Positions 37,257 to 46,520 of a DNA stretch of 64,000 bases are shown here, piece after piece. A program made the position numbers and the translations under genes. The DNA is from Actinokineospora iranica (lineage in GTDB: Bacteria; Actinomycetota; Actinomycetes; Mycobacteriales; Pseudonocardiaceae): positions 1-64,000 of the forward strand of contig NZ_FMZZ01000015.1 of the NCBI RefSeq assembly GCF_900101685.1, read 5' to 3'. How positions within the stretch are numbered: the stretch's first letter is position 1; each line of letters opens with the position of its first letter. The notes beneath the pieces were generated by a model, which ran no database searches, was not told the DNA's origin, and worked only from the letters and a program-made list of their open reading frames with translations.

Positions 37257-38521
37257 CGAACCGAGGCCCACGGCAGGTGCGCCTGGTGCACCGCGATGAT
37301 CCGCGCAGCCAGGTGCTCGGCGACCGACACCTGGCCGATCAGCGGGTGCGCCAGCAGCGCCTCGGTCACCAGGTCCTCGCCGCCGTTGATCGCCGCCCGC
37401 ACGGCCAGGGTCTCGTACGCCGAGACGTGCCCGATCAGGCCCGCGAGCAGCGGCGGGATCGGCGCGGTCGGCCAGGTCTGCGCGCCGGTGTGGGTGACCG
37501 TGGCGGGCACCTCGACGACCGCGGTGTCCGGCAGGAACGCCAGCGTCCCGTTGTTGCGCACGTTCACCACGTGCACGTCCGCGCTGCGCGCGTCGCCGAA
37601 CAGCGAGGCGAGCAGCGCGGCGGCGGCCTCGGAGTACTGCGCGCCGCCCCGGCTGCCGAGCAGATCCGGCTTCGTGTCCACCGTGGGGTCGGCGTACTGG
37701 CGCAGCAGCTCGTCCTCGACGGCGGCGACCACGCTGGCCCGCGACGGCGAGACCTTCTGCTCGGCCACCACGGCGTCGTGCTCGTAGAAGTAGCGCAGAT
37801 AGTAGGAGGGCACCATGCCGAGCCGTCGCAGCACCGACTCGGGCAGCCCGACGCGCTCGGCGATCGACGGGCCGTGCTCGGCGAGCAACCGGGGCAGCAC
37901 GTCCTCGCCGCGCACGTAGACCGCGCGCTCCCAGGTCAGGTGGTTGAGGCCGACGTGGTCGAGGGACACCCGCTCGGGTTCGAGGCCGAGCAGGCTCGCG
38001 AAGTGCCGCCGCAGGCCGATCGCCACGTCGCACAGGCCGATCGCGCGGTGGCCCGCGTCGAGCAGGGCGCGGGTGACGATGCCGACCGGGTTGGTGAAGT
38101 CGATGAACCACGGCCGCGGCGCCACCGAGGCGATCCGCTCGGCCAGGTCGAGCACCACCGGCACGGTGCGCAGGGCGGTGGCCAGCCCGCCCGCGCCCAC
38201 GGACTCCTGCCCGACGCACCCGCACTCCAGCGGCACGGTCTCGTCCTGGTGGCGCGCGGTCTGCCCGCCGACGCGCAACTGGATCAGCACCGCGTCCGCG
38301 CCCGCGGCGCCCAGCTCGACCTCGGTGCTGGTGGTGACCCTGGCGGAATGCCCCGCTCGGCGCAAGATCCGGCGCGAGACACCCGCCACCAGGTCCAGCC
38401 TGCGTTCGTCCGGGTCGATCAACACGACCTCGGTGAGCGGCAGGTCGGCGCGCAGCCGCGCCAGGCCGTCGATCAGGTTCGGAGTGTAGGTGGAGCCGCC
38501 GCCGACGACCGCGAGTTTCAC
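37253..38521 (-). CDS. Family 4 glycosidase (6-phospho-beta-glucosidase type)
   Basis: A 422-residue NAD- and metal-dependent GH4 hydrolase. Seen: N-terminal NAD motif VVGGGSTYTPNLIDGL, VLIDPDERRLD, IDFTNPVGIVTRAL, GLCDVAIG with the metal-ligand cysteine, and GLNHLTW. GH4 enzymes cleave by an NAD-mediated oxidation-elimination mechanism and usually act on phosphorylated disaccharides. The usual CN(V/I)P-like metal motif is CDVA here, which could alter specificity. The GTG at 38521 has GGGAGG upstream; the frame continues to 39112 without homology. No PTS genes are nearby, so a non-phosphorylated substrate, with the coupled kinase acting afterwards, is possible. Confidence 0.88.
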   Translation of the reverse strand: MKLAVVGGGSTYTPNLIDGLARLRADLPLTEVVLIDPDERRLDLVAGVSRRILRRAGHSARVTTSTEVELGAAGADAVLIQLRVGGQTARHQDETVPLECGCVGQESVGAGGLATALRTVPVVLDLAERIASVAPRPWFIDFTNPVGIVTRALLDAGHRAIGLCDVAIGLRRHFASLLGLEPERVSLDHVGLNHLTWERAVYVRGEDVLPRLLAEHGPSIAERVGLPESVLRRLGMVPSYYLRYFYEHDAVVAEQKVSPSRASVVAAVEDELLRQYADPTVDTKPDLLGSRGGAQYSEAAAALLASLFGDARSADVHVVNVRNNGTLAFLPDTAVVEVPATVTHTGAQTWPTAPIPPLLAGLIGHVSAYETLAVRAAINGGEDLVTEALLAHPLIGQVSVAEHLAARIIAVHQAHLPWASVR

Positions 38522-38728
38522 TAGCGCCTCCCGAGGTGGAGCCCGGCCTGCGTGCGGCGGGCACTGCCACACTTCGTCGTGTCCAGGCGCGGTCCCACGC
38601 GGGGAGAATTTTACCTGGCCGGGCAACCCCCACCGCCCGACTGGCGGAGATGCGACACAAGCCTTGAACCAGCGGGGAAAAGCGCGTACAGGACCAACCG
38701 CCCCCAGCCCTCCGGCCGACCCGCTTTG

Positions 38729-38754
38729 GTCCTCAATAGACGCTCCATTGAGGA
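38729..38754. promoter_or_regulatory. Palindromic operator in the GH4-kinase promoter region
   Basis: GTCCTCAAT (38729-38737) and ATTGAGGAC (38746-38754) form a perfect 9-base inverted repeat with an 8-base spacer. It sits about 210 bases upstream of the GH4 start, in a 545-base gap (38522-39066) that otherwise contains no convincing gene. It is a likely repressor site; the regulator is not in the immediate neighbourhood. Confidence 0.6.
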
Positions 38755-39066
38755 CGCTGGCGGGCGCTCTGTCGCGTGTCGACCCACCCCCGCACTTCGC
38801 CGGACGGCACATGATCGAGATCAGCGGGACACCGGACCGCCGCCCACATCGGACCCACCCGCGAAGGTCGGCCTCCACCGACGCCCGTCCGCTCCCGCCG
38901 CGCGGCCCGCCATGACGTCGAGCCCGGCAGCCCGCGCCGCTACGACGACGGGGCCAAGCCGGTCGCGGCCGTTCAGCGGAGGTCAGCGGGGACACCCCTT
39001 CCGGACAGGAGGTCGCCGCACCCGGGTGCGGGCTGCCTGTCGGGGGTCGGGGGCATTCTCGGGTCC

Positions 39067-39609
39067 ATGCCGCAGACACCGAGTTCCACCTCGCCCCAGT
39101 GGGCCGAGGCATCGACCCGCCGGGAGCCGCCGCTGGTCGGCGACGAGCGGGAGATCCTGACCGCGTTCCTCGACTGGCATCGCGAGACGTTCCGGCTCAA
39201 GTGCGCGGGGGTGCCGCCGGAGCGGCTGTCCGAGCGGGGCGTGCCGCCGTCGGCGATGAGCCTGCACGGGCTGATCCGGCACCTGGCCGGGGTGGAGCGG
39301 TGGTGGTTCCGCATCCAGTTCGCCGGTGAGGACGTGCCGATGCTCTATTACACCGACGAGGACCCCGAGCAGGACTTCGACCGGCTCGACGGCGACCCCG
39401 ACGCGGCGCTGGCCGGGTGGGCGGCCGAGTGCGCCCGGTCGCGGGAGATCGTCGCCGCCGCGGACCTCGCCGACACCGGGGTGCGGCTGGCCACCGGCGA
39501 GCCGGTCGCGCTGCGCCGGGTCCTGGTGGCGATGATCGCCGAATACGCCCGACATAACGGACACGCCGACCTGCTGCGGGAACGAATCGATGGCGCGACC
39601 GGAATGTGA
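39067..39609 (+). CDS. DinB-superfamily protein (DUF664)
   Basis: A 180-residue four-helix-bundle protein of the DinB/YfiT group. Metal-ligand histidines are visible in LHGLIRHLAGVERWW and EYARHNGHADLLRERIDG. In actinomycetes these are often mycothiol-dependent transferases. Alternative starts are possible because the first 25 residues look unstructured. It is a single gene. Confidence 0.85.
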   Translation: MPQTPSSTSPQWAEASTRREPPLVGDEREILTAFLDWHRETFRLKCAGVPPERLSERGVPPSAMSLHGLIRHLAGVERWWFRIQFAGEDVPMLYYTDEDPEQDFDRLDGDPDAALAGWAAECARSREIVAAADLADTGVRLATGEPVALRRVLVAMIAEYARHNGHADLLRERIDGATGM

Positions 39610-40147
39610 TGTAACGAATCAGCGACGGCGCGGTGTCCCTTCTGGACGTCCACAGTAAATGGAAACCAACCCTTTCCTCGACCGTCGATCACGCTGCGTA
39701 TAAATGCCCTGAGCCATTGTCACGGTGCGTCTAAGTGCGCGTTAGGCAAAGGACACGGATCGTTAACGTCCCGCAAGTGGGGCTTGACTCCCTCGCCCGG
39801 GTTACCCCGCGATCGTCCATCCAGACCAACTTTCGGCCCGAGGGAAGACATGAGCCCTGTTCATCCCGCACACTGGATTGACGACGCAGGCCGAGCGTTA
39901 CATCCTATGATCAGTTGTGTCCTTTGTCACAGTCCACCCCCGGTGTGGACCGCATTTTTTGATGTGATTGACAAAGGAACGGGCCGTGCGGCGACACCAA
40001 CTCCGCCCCGGCGGCCGGAAGTGTCGAAGTCGTTATCTTGCAAACGTTTTCGCCCCAGCGGACCGACTTGCTTTTCCGGCGGGGCATTGCAATTCTGGCG
40101 TCTCCCAAATAACCCCACCCTGCATTACCGAGAACTGGAGACGATCC
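39610..40147 (+). other. 538-base gap with a possible leader RNA or attenuator
   Basis: No gene is recognised. At 39932-39950 GTCCAC and GTGGAC form a 6-base stem with a 7-base loop, followed by a TTTTTT run at 39955-39960: an intrinsic-terminator-like structure, rare in this GC-rich window. The nearest upstream plus-strand gene ends 320 bases before, so it may end a small RNA or attenuate the leader of the surface-protein gene at 40148. The region also contains several A/T-rich stretches, such as CGTATAAATG at 39696-39705. Confidence 0.4.
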
Positions 40148-41119
40148 GTGCGCCGTACCCGCATGCTCGCCCTCGCCGGTGGCCTGGCAGGCACCGCTTC
40201 GCTGGCCGCCGTGCTCACCGCCCCGCTCGCGGTGGCGGAGGGCACCCTTACCGGCAGCGCGTTTGCGGTTTCCGTCGACGCCGCGCTGCTGAAGGACCTC
40301 GTCAGCGTCGACGTCGACCCGCTGCCCAAGGCCACCTACCCGGCCGGCCAGGAGAAGTCGGTCGTCAAGATCGACGCCGAGAAGAGCCTCGGGCTCGCGG
40401 GCCACGCGAAGCTGCTGAACGCTGCTTCCGAGGCCAAGGGCGGAGTGCTCAAGAGCGAGTCGAGCATCGCCGATGTCAACATCCTCGACCTGATCAAGGC
40501 CAAGCTGATCACGGCTGACTGCGTCTCGGACGGCAAGACCACCACCGGCAAGTCCTCGCTCGCCGAGGTCGAAGTCGCGGGCGTCAAGATCGACGCCGCG
40601 GTCACCGCCGAGATCAAGGTCAGCGACCTCGTGACCGTGCTGGTCAACGAGCAGATCGTCGAGGGCAACAAGCTGACCGTCAACGCCCTGCACGTCAAGG
40701 TCGGTGGCGCCGTCAAGAACGTCGCCCAGGCCGACGTGATCCTGTCCCAGGCCACCTGCACCGGCCCGGGCGCCGTCGTGACCCCGCCGGAGGATGGCGA
40801 GAAGCCGCCGGTCAGCAGCACCAACCCGGGCACCCCCGGCGAGAGCACCGCGCCCAGCAAGCCCGGTGACAACGGCGGCAACGAGCCCAGCCCCTCGGCT
40901 CCGGCCTCGTCGTGGCCCGCCACCTCCGCCTCCGTCTCGACCACCCCGGCCGCGGCCGCGGGCGTCAGCCCCGCTGGCAACAGCGGTGACCTGGCCGAGA
41001 CCGGCGTCAGCGCGATCGTTCCGCTGTCCATCGGCGGCATCGTGCTGCTCGCCGGTGGTGGCGCCGCGGTCTGGATGACCCGTCGCAAGCGCGCCGCTAC
41101 CGCGGGCGCGGGCGAGTGA
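40148..41119 (+). CDS. Sortase-anchored surface protein (LAETG)
   Basis: A 323-residue exported protein: signal peptide (1-31, ending PLAVAEG), a beta-type domain (about 35-210) resembling the choice-of-anchor P group, a proline/serine/threonine-rich wall-spanning stretch (about 213-275), then LAETG (from residue 282), a membrane helix and a basic tail (TRRKRAAT). LAXTG is the class E sortase signal of high-GC actinobacteria. The GTG at 40148 is preceded by CTGGAGA. It may share a surface role with the secreted two-domain protein at 34.7 kb. Confidence 0.82.
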   Translation: MRRTRMLALAGGLAGTASLAAVLTAPLAVAEGTLTGSAFAVSVDAALLKDLVSVDVDPLPKATYPAGQEKSVVKIDAEKSLGLAGHAKLLNAASEAKGGVLKSESSIADVNILDLIKAKLITADCVSDGKTTTGKSSLAEVEVAGVKIDAAVTAEIKVSDLVTVLVNEQIVEGNKLTVNALHVKVGGAVKNVAQADVILSQATCTGPGAVVTPPEDGEKPPVSSTNPGTPGESTAPSKPGDNGGNEPSPSAPASSWPATSASVSTTPAAAAGVSPAGNSGDLAETGVSAIVPLSIGGIVLLAGGGAAVWMTRRKRAATAGAGE

Positions 41120-41150
41120 CTATCGCGTAAGTAGCTTCACCGGCTCTGAG

Positions 41151-41182
41151 AAGGCCACCCGCACTCCGGTGCGGGTGGCCTT
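41151..41182 (+). terminator. Strong hairpin terminator after the surface-protein gene
   Basis: Perfect 14-base arms (41151-41164, AAGGCCACCCGCAC; 41169-41182) with a TCCG loop, 31 bases after the stop codon. Confidence 0.85.
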
Positions 41183-41224
41183 CGCCATGTCCGCCCCTCC
41201 TGTCGCTTGTGGCACCGTGGCGGC

Positions 41225-41671
41225 GTGCACGACGAAGACCCGGTCGACCCGGACATCGAGGCCCTGCCGCTGCCCCGCGCCGCGCTCGGGAGCACCGTCG
41301 CGGCGGTGGCGCTGGGCGGCGTGCTCGGCGCGCTGGCCCGCTACGGCCTCGGTCTGCTGTGGCCCGCGCGGCCGACCGGGTTCCCCTGGGCGACCTTGGC
41401 GATCAACGTCGCGGGCTGTCTGGCCATGGGCTGCCTGATCGTGGCGGTGACCGAGGTGTGGGCGGCGCACCGGCTGGCGCGGCCGTTCCTCGGGACCGGG
41501 CTTCTGGGCGGTTTCACCACGTTCTCCGCCTACTGCGCCGACATCCAGCGGCTGCTCGCCGCGGACCGGGTCGCGGTGGGACTGGCCTATCTGGCGTCCA
41601 CAGTGGTCGGCGCGCTGGCCGCGGTCACTCTCGGCGCCGCGCTCACCCGACGGCTGGCCTGCCCGCGATGA
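41225..41671 (+). CDS. crcB: Fluoride channel subunit CrcB/Fluc, first of pair
   Basis: A 148-residue four-helix membrane protein. Family motifs: GALARYGLG in helix 1, WATLAINVAGC and GLLGGFTTFSAY, the last containing the TTFS channel-lining sequence. Fluc proteins export fluoride as dual-topology dimers; many actinobacteria use two genes in tandem, as here. The GTG at 41225 has no strong ribosome binding site and may be leaderless. No fluoride riboswitch is seen in the 42 bases after the preceding terminator. Confidence 0.88.
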   Translation: MHDEDPVDPDIEALPLPRAALGSTVAAVALGGVLGALARYGLGLLWPARPTGFPWATLAINVAGCLAMGCLIVAVTEVWAAHRLARPFLGTGLLGGFTTFSAYCADIQRLLAADRVAVGLAYLASTVVGALAAVTLGAALTRRLACPR

Positions 41672-42042
41672 CCGACGCTCTCCTGGTCGCTCTCGGCGCC
41701 GCGGTCGGCGCGCCGCTGCGCTATCTGACCGACCGCGCGATCCAGGCGCGGACGCCGGGCTCCTTCCCCTGGGGCACCCTGACGGTCAACGTGGTGGGCA
41801 GCCTCGTGCTCGGCGTGGTCACCGGCGCCACCCTCGCGGGCGCCGACCAGCGCTGGCAGACGCTGCTGGGCACCGGGCTCTGCGGGGCGCTGACGACGTA
41901 CTCGACGTTCTCCTACGAGACTCTCCGGCTGGCCGAGACCGGCGCGCGCCGCCAGGCCGCCGCCAACGCCGCCGTCTCGGTCGGGGCCGGTCTCGGCGCG
42001 CTGTGCCTGGGCCTGGCCTGCGCGAACGCCCTGCTCGGTTGA
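41668..42042 (+). CDS. crcB: Fluoride channel subunit CrcB/Fluc, second of pair
   Basis: A 124-residue homologue with GAPLRYLTD, WGTLTVNVVGS and GALTTYSTFSYE. The ATG overlaps the stop of the first subunit (ATGA), giving matched expression of the two halves of a heterodimeric fluoride exporter with opposite membrane orientation. Confidence 0.9.
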   Translation: MTDALLVALGAAVGAPLRYLTDRAIQARTPGSFPWGTLTVNVVGSLVLGVVTGATLAGADQRWQTLLGTGLCGALTTYSTFSYETLRLAETGARRQAAANAAVSVGAGLGALCLGLACANALLG

Positions 42043-42101
42043 TCGTCTCCCGCCGCGGGTACCTCCCGCCCGATCTCTCTCCCGGGCTCAGGAGCGCACC
42101 C

Positions 42102-42736
42102 ATGAAGCTCTACGCCGACCACCCCGCCCGCCGGACCCGGCAGGCCGCCGCCGACCTGGCCGCGGTCGCCCTGCTGATCTTCGCGGGCTGGCTGGCCACC
42201 GAAGTCCGCGAGCAGGTGCTGCGGCTGCGCGCGCCGGGCGACGGCCTGGTGACCGCGGGGACCCGGTTGAGCGGGACGTTCGACTCCGCCGCCGACAACG
42301 CCGACGACGTGCCAGGACACGTCCTCAGGTCGGGGGCCCGCTCGCGGACGCGCTCAAGAGCGGATCGGGCGCGGGCGCGCGACTGGCCGACGCGGGGCGC
42401 CAGCAGATCGACGCGGTGGAGAGCCTGGCGTTCTGGCTCACCGGCGCGTTGATCATCGTCCCGGTGGCACTGGTGCTGGTCGTCTGGCTGCCCCGCAGGC
42501 TCCGCTTCGTCCGGGACGCGGGCGCGGCGCGGCGGCTGCGCGCGCTGGGCGCGGACGGCGCTGACCTGCTCGCCCTGCGGGCCCTGGTGTTCCAGCCGCT
42601 GCCCCGGCTGAGCCGGGCGGGCGCGGTCGGCGCCTGCTGGCGGGCGGGCGACCCGGAGGTGATCGCCGCCCTCGCCCGGTCGGAGTTGCGCAGGCTCGGG
42701 ATGCGCGCGCGGGAAGCTAGCCGGGAGGAAAGTTAG
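42102..42736 (+). pseudogene. Two-span membrane protein gene interrupted by a frameshift
   Basis: The first frame (ATG 42102, AGGAG upstream) gives an N-terminal membrane helix (LAAVALLIFAGWLATEV) and an exported segment up to ADNADDVPG. After about 42320-42335 the coding character moves to the frame that ends at 42736: VGGPLADALKSG, AGRQQIDAVESLAFWLTG, a second helix (LIIVPVALVLVVWL) and a cytosolic tail. One missing base near TCCTCAGG would restore a continuous protein of about 211 residues. Function unknown; the layout is common in actinobacteria. Confidence 0.7.
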
Positions 42737-42882
42737 CCGGGAGGAAGGATGATTGCGCAACCACCTGCAAGGTTTGCAACCGATCGGGCCTTGTCCCCCC
42801 GCCGCCGGACGTGGTTTGGTGCGGTGGCCTGGCCGATCGGGGAGGCAAGGCGATGCAAGTCCTTACGACACCGGAGGTCGTC

Positions 42883-45800
42883 ATGGGTCGGCGTGCTCTC
42901 GCTCTGCTTGTCAGCACTGTGCTGGCGGTCCCGCTCGGACCCGGCGCCGCACCGGCCGCCGCGGCAGAGCAGCCGACCCGGTTCTCCGTCGGCGAGGTCG
43001 TGGACATCGCCCCGGGAACGCGCCCGGACGACCGGCGGCTGGCCAGGGACGCGCTGCGCGCCGACCTGAGCGGGGAGCGCTTCTACTTCGTGATGCCAGA
43101 CCGGTTCGCCAACGGCGACCCGCGCAACGACCGCGGCGGCAGCGCGGAGACCGACCGGCTCAAGACCGGGTTCGATCCGGCGGACAAAGGCTTTTACCAC
43201 GGCGGCGACCTGGCCGGGCTGCGGTCGAAGCTGGACTACATCAAGGGCATGGGCGCAACCGCGATCTGGATGACGCCGATGTTCGCCAACCGCTGGGTGC
43301 AGGGCAGCGGCGCGGACGCCTCGGCCGCCTACCACGGGTACTGGACGACCGACTTCACCCGCATCGACCCGCATTTCGGTACCACGCAAGAGATGCGGGC
43401 GGTGATCACGGACGCGCACCGCCTGGGGATCAAGGTCTTCTTCGACATCGTGGCCAACCACACCGCCGACGTGCTCGACTACGCCGAGGGCAGGCACGAC
43501 TACCTCAGCACGGCCACGCACCCGTACCTCGACCGGCACGGGAATCCCGTCGACATCAAGGCCGTCGCGGGCACCCCGCGGTTCCCCGATCTGGACCCGG
43601 CGACCTCTTTCCCTTACACGCCAATCTTTCCCACTCCCGCCGACGCCACGGCCAAGACCCCGGCCTGGCTCAACGACCCGGCGGTCTACCACAACCGCGG
43701 CAACTCCATCTTCAGCGGCGAGTCCGACGAGTACGGCGACTTCGCAGGCCTCGACGACCTGATGACCGAGGACCCCCGCGTCGTCGAGGGCATGAAGCGG
43801 ATCTTCACCACGTGGATCGACACCCTGGGCATCGACGGGTACCGGGTGGACACGGTCAAGCACGTCAACATGGAGTTCTGGCAGGCGCTCGCGCCGCACG
43901 TGGTGGCCTACGCGCACGCGCGCGGCAAGAAGGACTTCTTCGTCTTCGGCGAGGTGTTCAGCGGCGACACCATGGTCACCTCGTCCTACACGACGACCGG
44001 CCGGATGCAGGCCGCGCTGGACTTCCCGTTCCAGGGCGGCGCGCTGGACTTCTTGTCCGGCAAGGGATCACGGCGGCTGGCCGAGGTGCTGCTCGCCGAC
44101 GACCAGTACACCGACGCCGACTCCAACGCCGCGTCGCTGCCGACGTTCCTGGGCAACCACGACATGGGCCGGGTGGCGTGGCTGCTGCGCGAGGAGCGCC
44201 CCGGCAGCACCGAGGCCGACCTGCTCAAGCGGATCGAACTGGGCAACACCCTGATGTACCTGTGGCGCGGCAACCCGGTGGTCTACTACGGCGACGAGCA
44301 GGGCTTCGCTGGCGGCGGCGGCGACAAGCTCTCCCGGCAGGACATGTTCGCCAGCAAGACTCCCGAGTACGCCGAGGAGAAGTTCGTCGGCAGCGACCGC
44401 ACCGGGGCGCAGGAGAACTTCGTGCCGTCGCACCCGCTGTACCGGCAACTCGCCCAGCTCGCGTCCTTTGTGGACAAAGACAGGGTGTGGGCGGAGGGCA
44501 ACCAGACACTGCGGCTGGCCGAGGGCGACGTCCTGGCGTTCAGCCGGATGACCGCGCGCGACCAGCGCGAGCACCTGGTCGTGGCCAACGCGGGCGCCGA
44601 GGCCGCGACCGTGGCCGTGCCCGTCGGCGCGCCGGGGCAGCGGTTCCGCACCGAGTTCCCAGGCAGCGGCGACCGTGACTCGGGCAGCGGCGACTCGGGC
44701 AGCGGCGGCCCGGTCAGCGGCCCGGACGGCAAGGTCCGGGTGACCGTGCCCGCGCTGTCGGCGCTCGTGCTGGCCTCGACCGAGCGGGCGCGAGCCGTGC
44801 CGCCGACGCCGACGCTGGTCCCGCCCGCCGTGGGCACGCCGCTGGACGACCGGGTCGAGGTGCGCGCTGACGGCATCACCGCGCCGTTCGCGCAGGCGAC
44901 CTTCGCCGCGCGGGTGGAAGGCAGCCGCGACTGGACCGTGCTGGGCACCGACGACGCCGCCCCGTACCGGGTGTTCGCCGACGTGTCGGGGCTGGCGGGC
45001 GCCGCGGTCGGCAAGAAGATCGAATACCGGGTCGTGGTCAAGGACGGCACTGCCCGGCTGGGCGCGGACGGCGCCGCCGTGCGGCTGGCCGCTGCCCCGC
45101 CGCCCGGCGTGCCCGGCCACGGCCCGGACTGGCTGGTCGTGCACTACAACCGGCCAGCGGGCGACTACGACGGCTGGGGCCTGCACGTCTGGGGCGACGT
45201 GGCCGCGCGCACCGACTGGGCCGCGCCGCTGCCCTTCGCTGGCGAGACCGGCTACGGCCGGTTCGCCTGGGTGAAGCTCAAGCCGGGCGCGCGCCAGGTC
45301 GGGTTCGCCGTGCACCGGGGCGAGGTCAAAGACGGCGGCGACCGGTTCGTCGACCCCGCGCGCACGCCGCAGGTGTGGCTCGAACAGGGAGTGGAGACCG
45401 CGCACGCCGACGAGGTCTCGGCCACCGGCAAGGCGACCGTGCACGTCCAGCGGCCGTCCGGGGACTACGGCGGGCTCGTCGTGCGCACTCCCGGCCTGCC
45501 AGACGTGCCGATGACCGGGCGGGACGCGTTCGGCGCGTTCGCCGAGGTCCCGGCGGCGACGGTCCCGCTGCCGTTCACCGTGGCCCAGGGCGCGACCACG
45601 GTCGCAGCGGGCACGCTGACCGGCGCGGCGGGGTGGGTGCGGGAGGGCGCGGCCAAGGTCCACCGGAGCCTGGCGGCGGCGGAGAACCACGCGGTGATCC
45701 ACTACTCGCGCCAGGACGGCGACTACGCGGACTGGACGCTCTACCACTGGACCGGGTCGCTGCGGCCGAGTCCGAGCTGGGCCGAGTCCCGGCCGCCGGA

Positions 45801-46362
45801 CGGCCGCGACGGGTTCGGCGTCTTCTGGTCGGTGCCGCTGGCCCCGGGCGCGGCCGGGCTGAGCAACATCATCCACCGGGGCGAGGACAAGGACCCCGGC
45901 GCCGACCAGTTCCTCGATCTCGCGGGCACCGGGCACGAGGTGTGGTTCGCCTCCGGGTCGGCCCGGCCGGACGGGTCCGCGTCCTATGTCCTGCCGCCTC
46001 CGCGCACGGCCGACGCGGACCTCGGCGCGGCCGACGCCGTCTGGATCGACTGCGACACGCTGGCCTGGGACGTCCCCGCCCTGCACACCAACGGCTATCA
46101 GGTCCGCTACGACCCGCTGGGCCGGATCGAGATCGTCGACGGGCAGGTCCGCGGCGGCCAGATCCTGCGGTTGCAGCCGGGCGGGACGCTTTCCGGCGAT
46201 CTCGCGACGAGGTTCCCGCACCTGGCAGGCACGCCGGTGTTCCACGTCCGCGCAGCCGACGCCGGGCGCATCGATGACGCGCGGCACGTCCAGCAGGCCG
46301 CCGTGCACCTCGACGCGAGTGGGTCGCTGCGGCACGCCACCGGCACCCGGCCCGCGGGCTGA
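42883..46362 (+). CDS. Secreted amylase with pullulanase-associated domains, apparently lacking the pullulanase catalytic half
   Basis: A 1159-residue exported protein. Signal peptide to about 30 (PAAAAEQ); a GH13 alpha-amylase domain (about 60-600) with D323 in GYRVDTVK, E357 in FGEVF and D427 in LGNHD; a Gly/Ser/Asp linker (SGDRDSGSGDSG); a beta domain; then three PUD-like carbohydrate-binding units (HYNRPAGDYDGW, VHVQRPSGDYGG, HYSRQDGDYADW). It ends with the N2-type segment found just before the catalytic domain of actinomycete pullulanases (AVWIDCDTLAWDVP...LRHATGTRPAG) and then stops. It may be a shortened amylopullulanase or a natural amylase form. The ATG at 42883 follows CGGAGG. Confidence 0.85.
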   Translation: MGRRALALLVSTVLAVPLGPGAAPAAAAEQPTRFSVGEVVDIAPGTRPDDRRLARDALRADLSGERFYFVMPDRFANGDPRNDRGGSAETDRLKTGFDPADKGFYHGGDLAGLRSKLDYIKGMGATAIWMTPMFANRWVQGSGADASAAYHGYWTTDFTRIDPHFGTTQEMRAVITDAHRLGIKVFFDIVANHTADVLDYAEGRHDYLSTATHPYLDRHGNPVDIKAVAGTPRFPDLDPATSFPYTPIFPTPADATAKTPAWLNDPAVYHNRGNSIFSGESDEYGDFAGLDDLMTEDPRVVEGMKRIFTTWIDTLGIDGYRVDTVKHVNMEFWQALAPHVVAYAHARGKKDFFVFGEVFSGDTMVTSSYTTTGRMQAALDFPFQGGALDFLSGKGSRRLAEVLLADDQYTDADSNAASLPTFLGNHDMGRVAWLLREERPGSTEADLLKRIELGNTLMYLWRGNPVVYYGDEQGFAGGGGDKLSRQDMFASKTPEYAEEKFVGSDRTGAQENFVPSHPLYRQLAQLASFVDKDRVWAEGNQTLRLAEGDVLAFSRMTARDQREHLVVANAGAEAATVAVPVGAPGQRFRTEFPGSGDRDSGSGDSGSGGPVSGPDGKVRVTVPALSALVLASTERARAVPPTPTLVPPAVGTPLDDRVEVRADGITAPFAQATFAARVEGSRDWTVLGTDDAAPYRVFADVSGLAGAAVGKKIEYRVVVKDGTARLGADGAAVRLAAAPPPGVPGHGPDWLVVHYNRPAGDYDGWGLHVWGDVAARTDWAAPLPFAGETGYGRFAWVKLKPGARQVGFAVHRGEVKDGGDRFVDPARTPQVWLEQGVETAHADEVSATGKATVHVQRPSGDYGGLVVRTPGLPDVPMTGRDAFGAFAEVPAATVPLPFTVAQGATTVAAGTLTGAAGWVREGAAKVHRSLAAAENHAVIHYSRQDGDYADWTLYHWTGSLRPSPSWAESRPPDGRDGFGVFWSVPLAPGAAGLSNIIHRGEDKDPGADQFLDLAGTGHEVWFASGSARPDGSASYVLPPPRTADADLGAADAVWIDCDTLAWDVPALHTNGYQVRYDPLGRIEIVDGQVRGGQILRLQPGGTLSGDLATRFPHLAGTPVFHVRAADAGRIDDARHVQQAAVHLDASGSLRHATGTRPAG

Positions 46363-46458
46363 GCGGCGCTCTCGGTGACACAAACCGAGCACTGCCACTC
46401 TAGGGGGTGAACACCAAGGGCGGGCGCCTCTCGATTTCCGTTCGTTTCGCGGCGGCAG

Positions 46459-46484
46459 GTGTGGAATCCGCCGGGGGCGGGTAC
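46459..46484 (+). promoter_or_regulatory. Stress-sigma (SigB/SigH-like) promoter before the STAS gene
   Basis: GTGT (46459-46462), exactly 16 bases, then GGGTAC (46479-46484) fit the actinomycete general-stress consensus GNNT-N14-16-GGGTAC. It lies 36 bases before the GTG of an anti-sigma-factor antagonist, whose pathway normally feeds that very sigma class. Confidence 0.65.
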
Positions 46485-46520
46485 GTCCTGCCCGCGCACC
46501 CGACTCGAGGAGCCCACCCG

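Noticed and set aside
41183-41224. Fluoride riboswitch before the crcB pair
   Set aside because: Only 42 bases separate the terminator and the start, with none of the conserved crcB-motif sequence.
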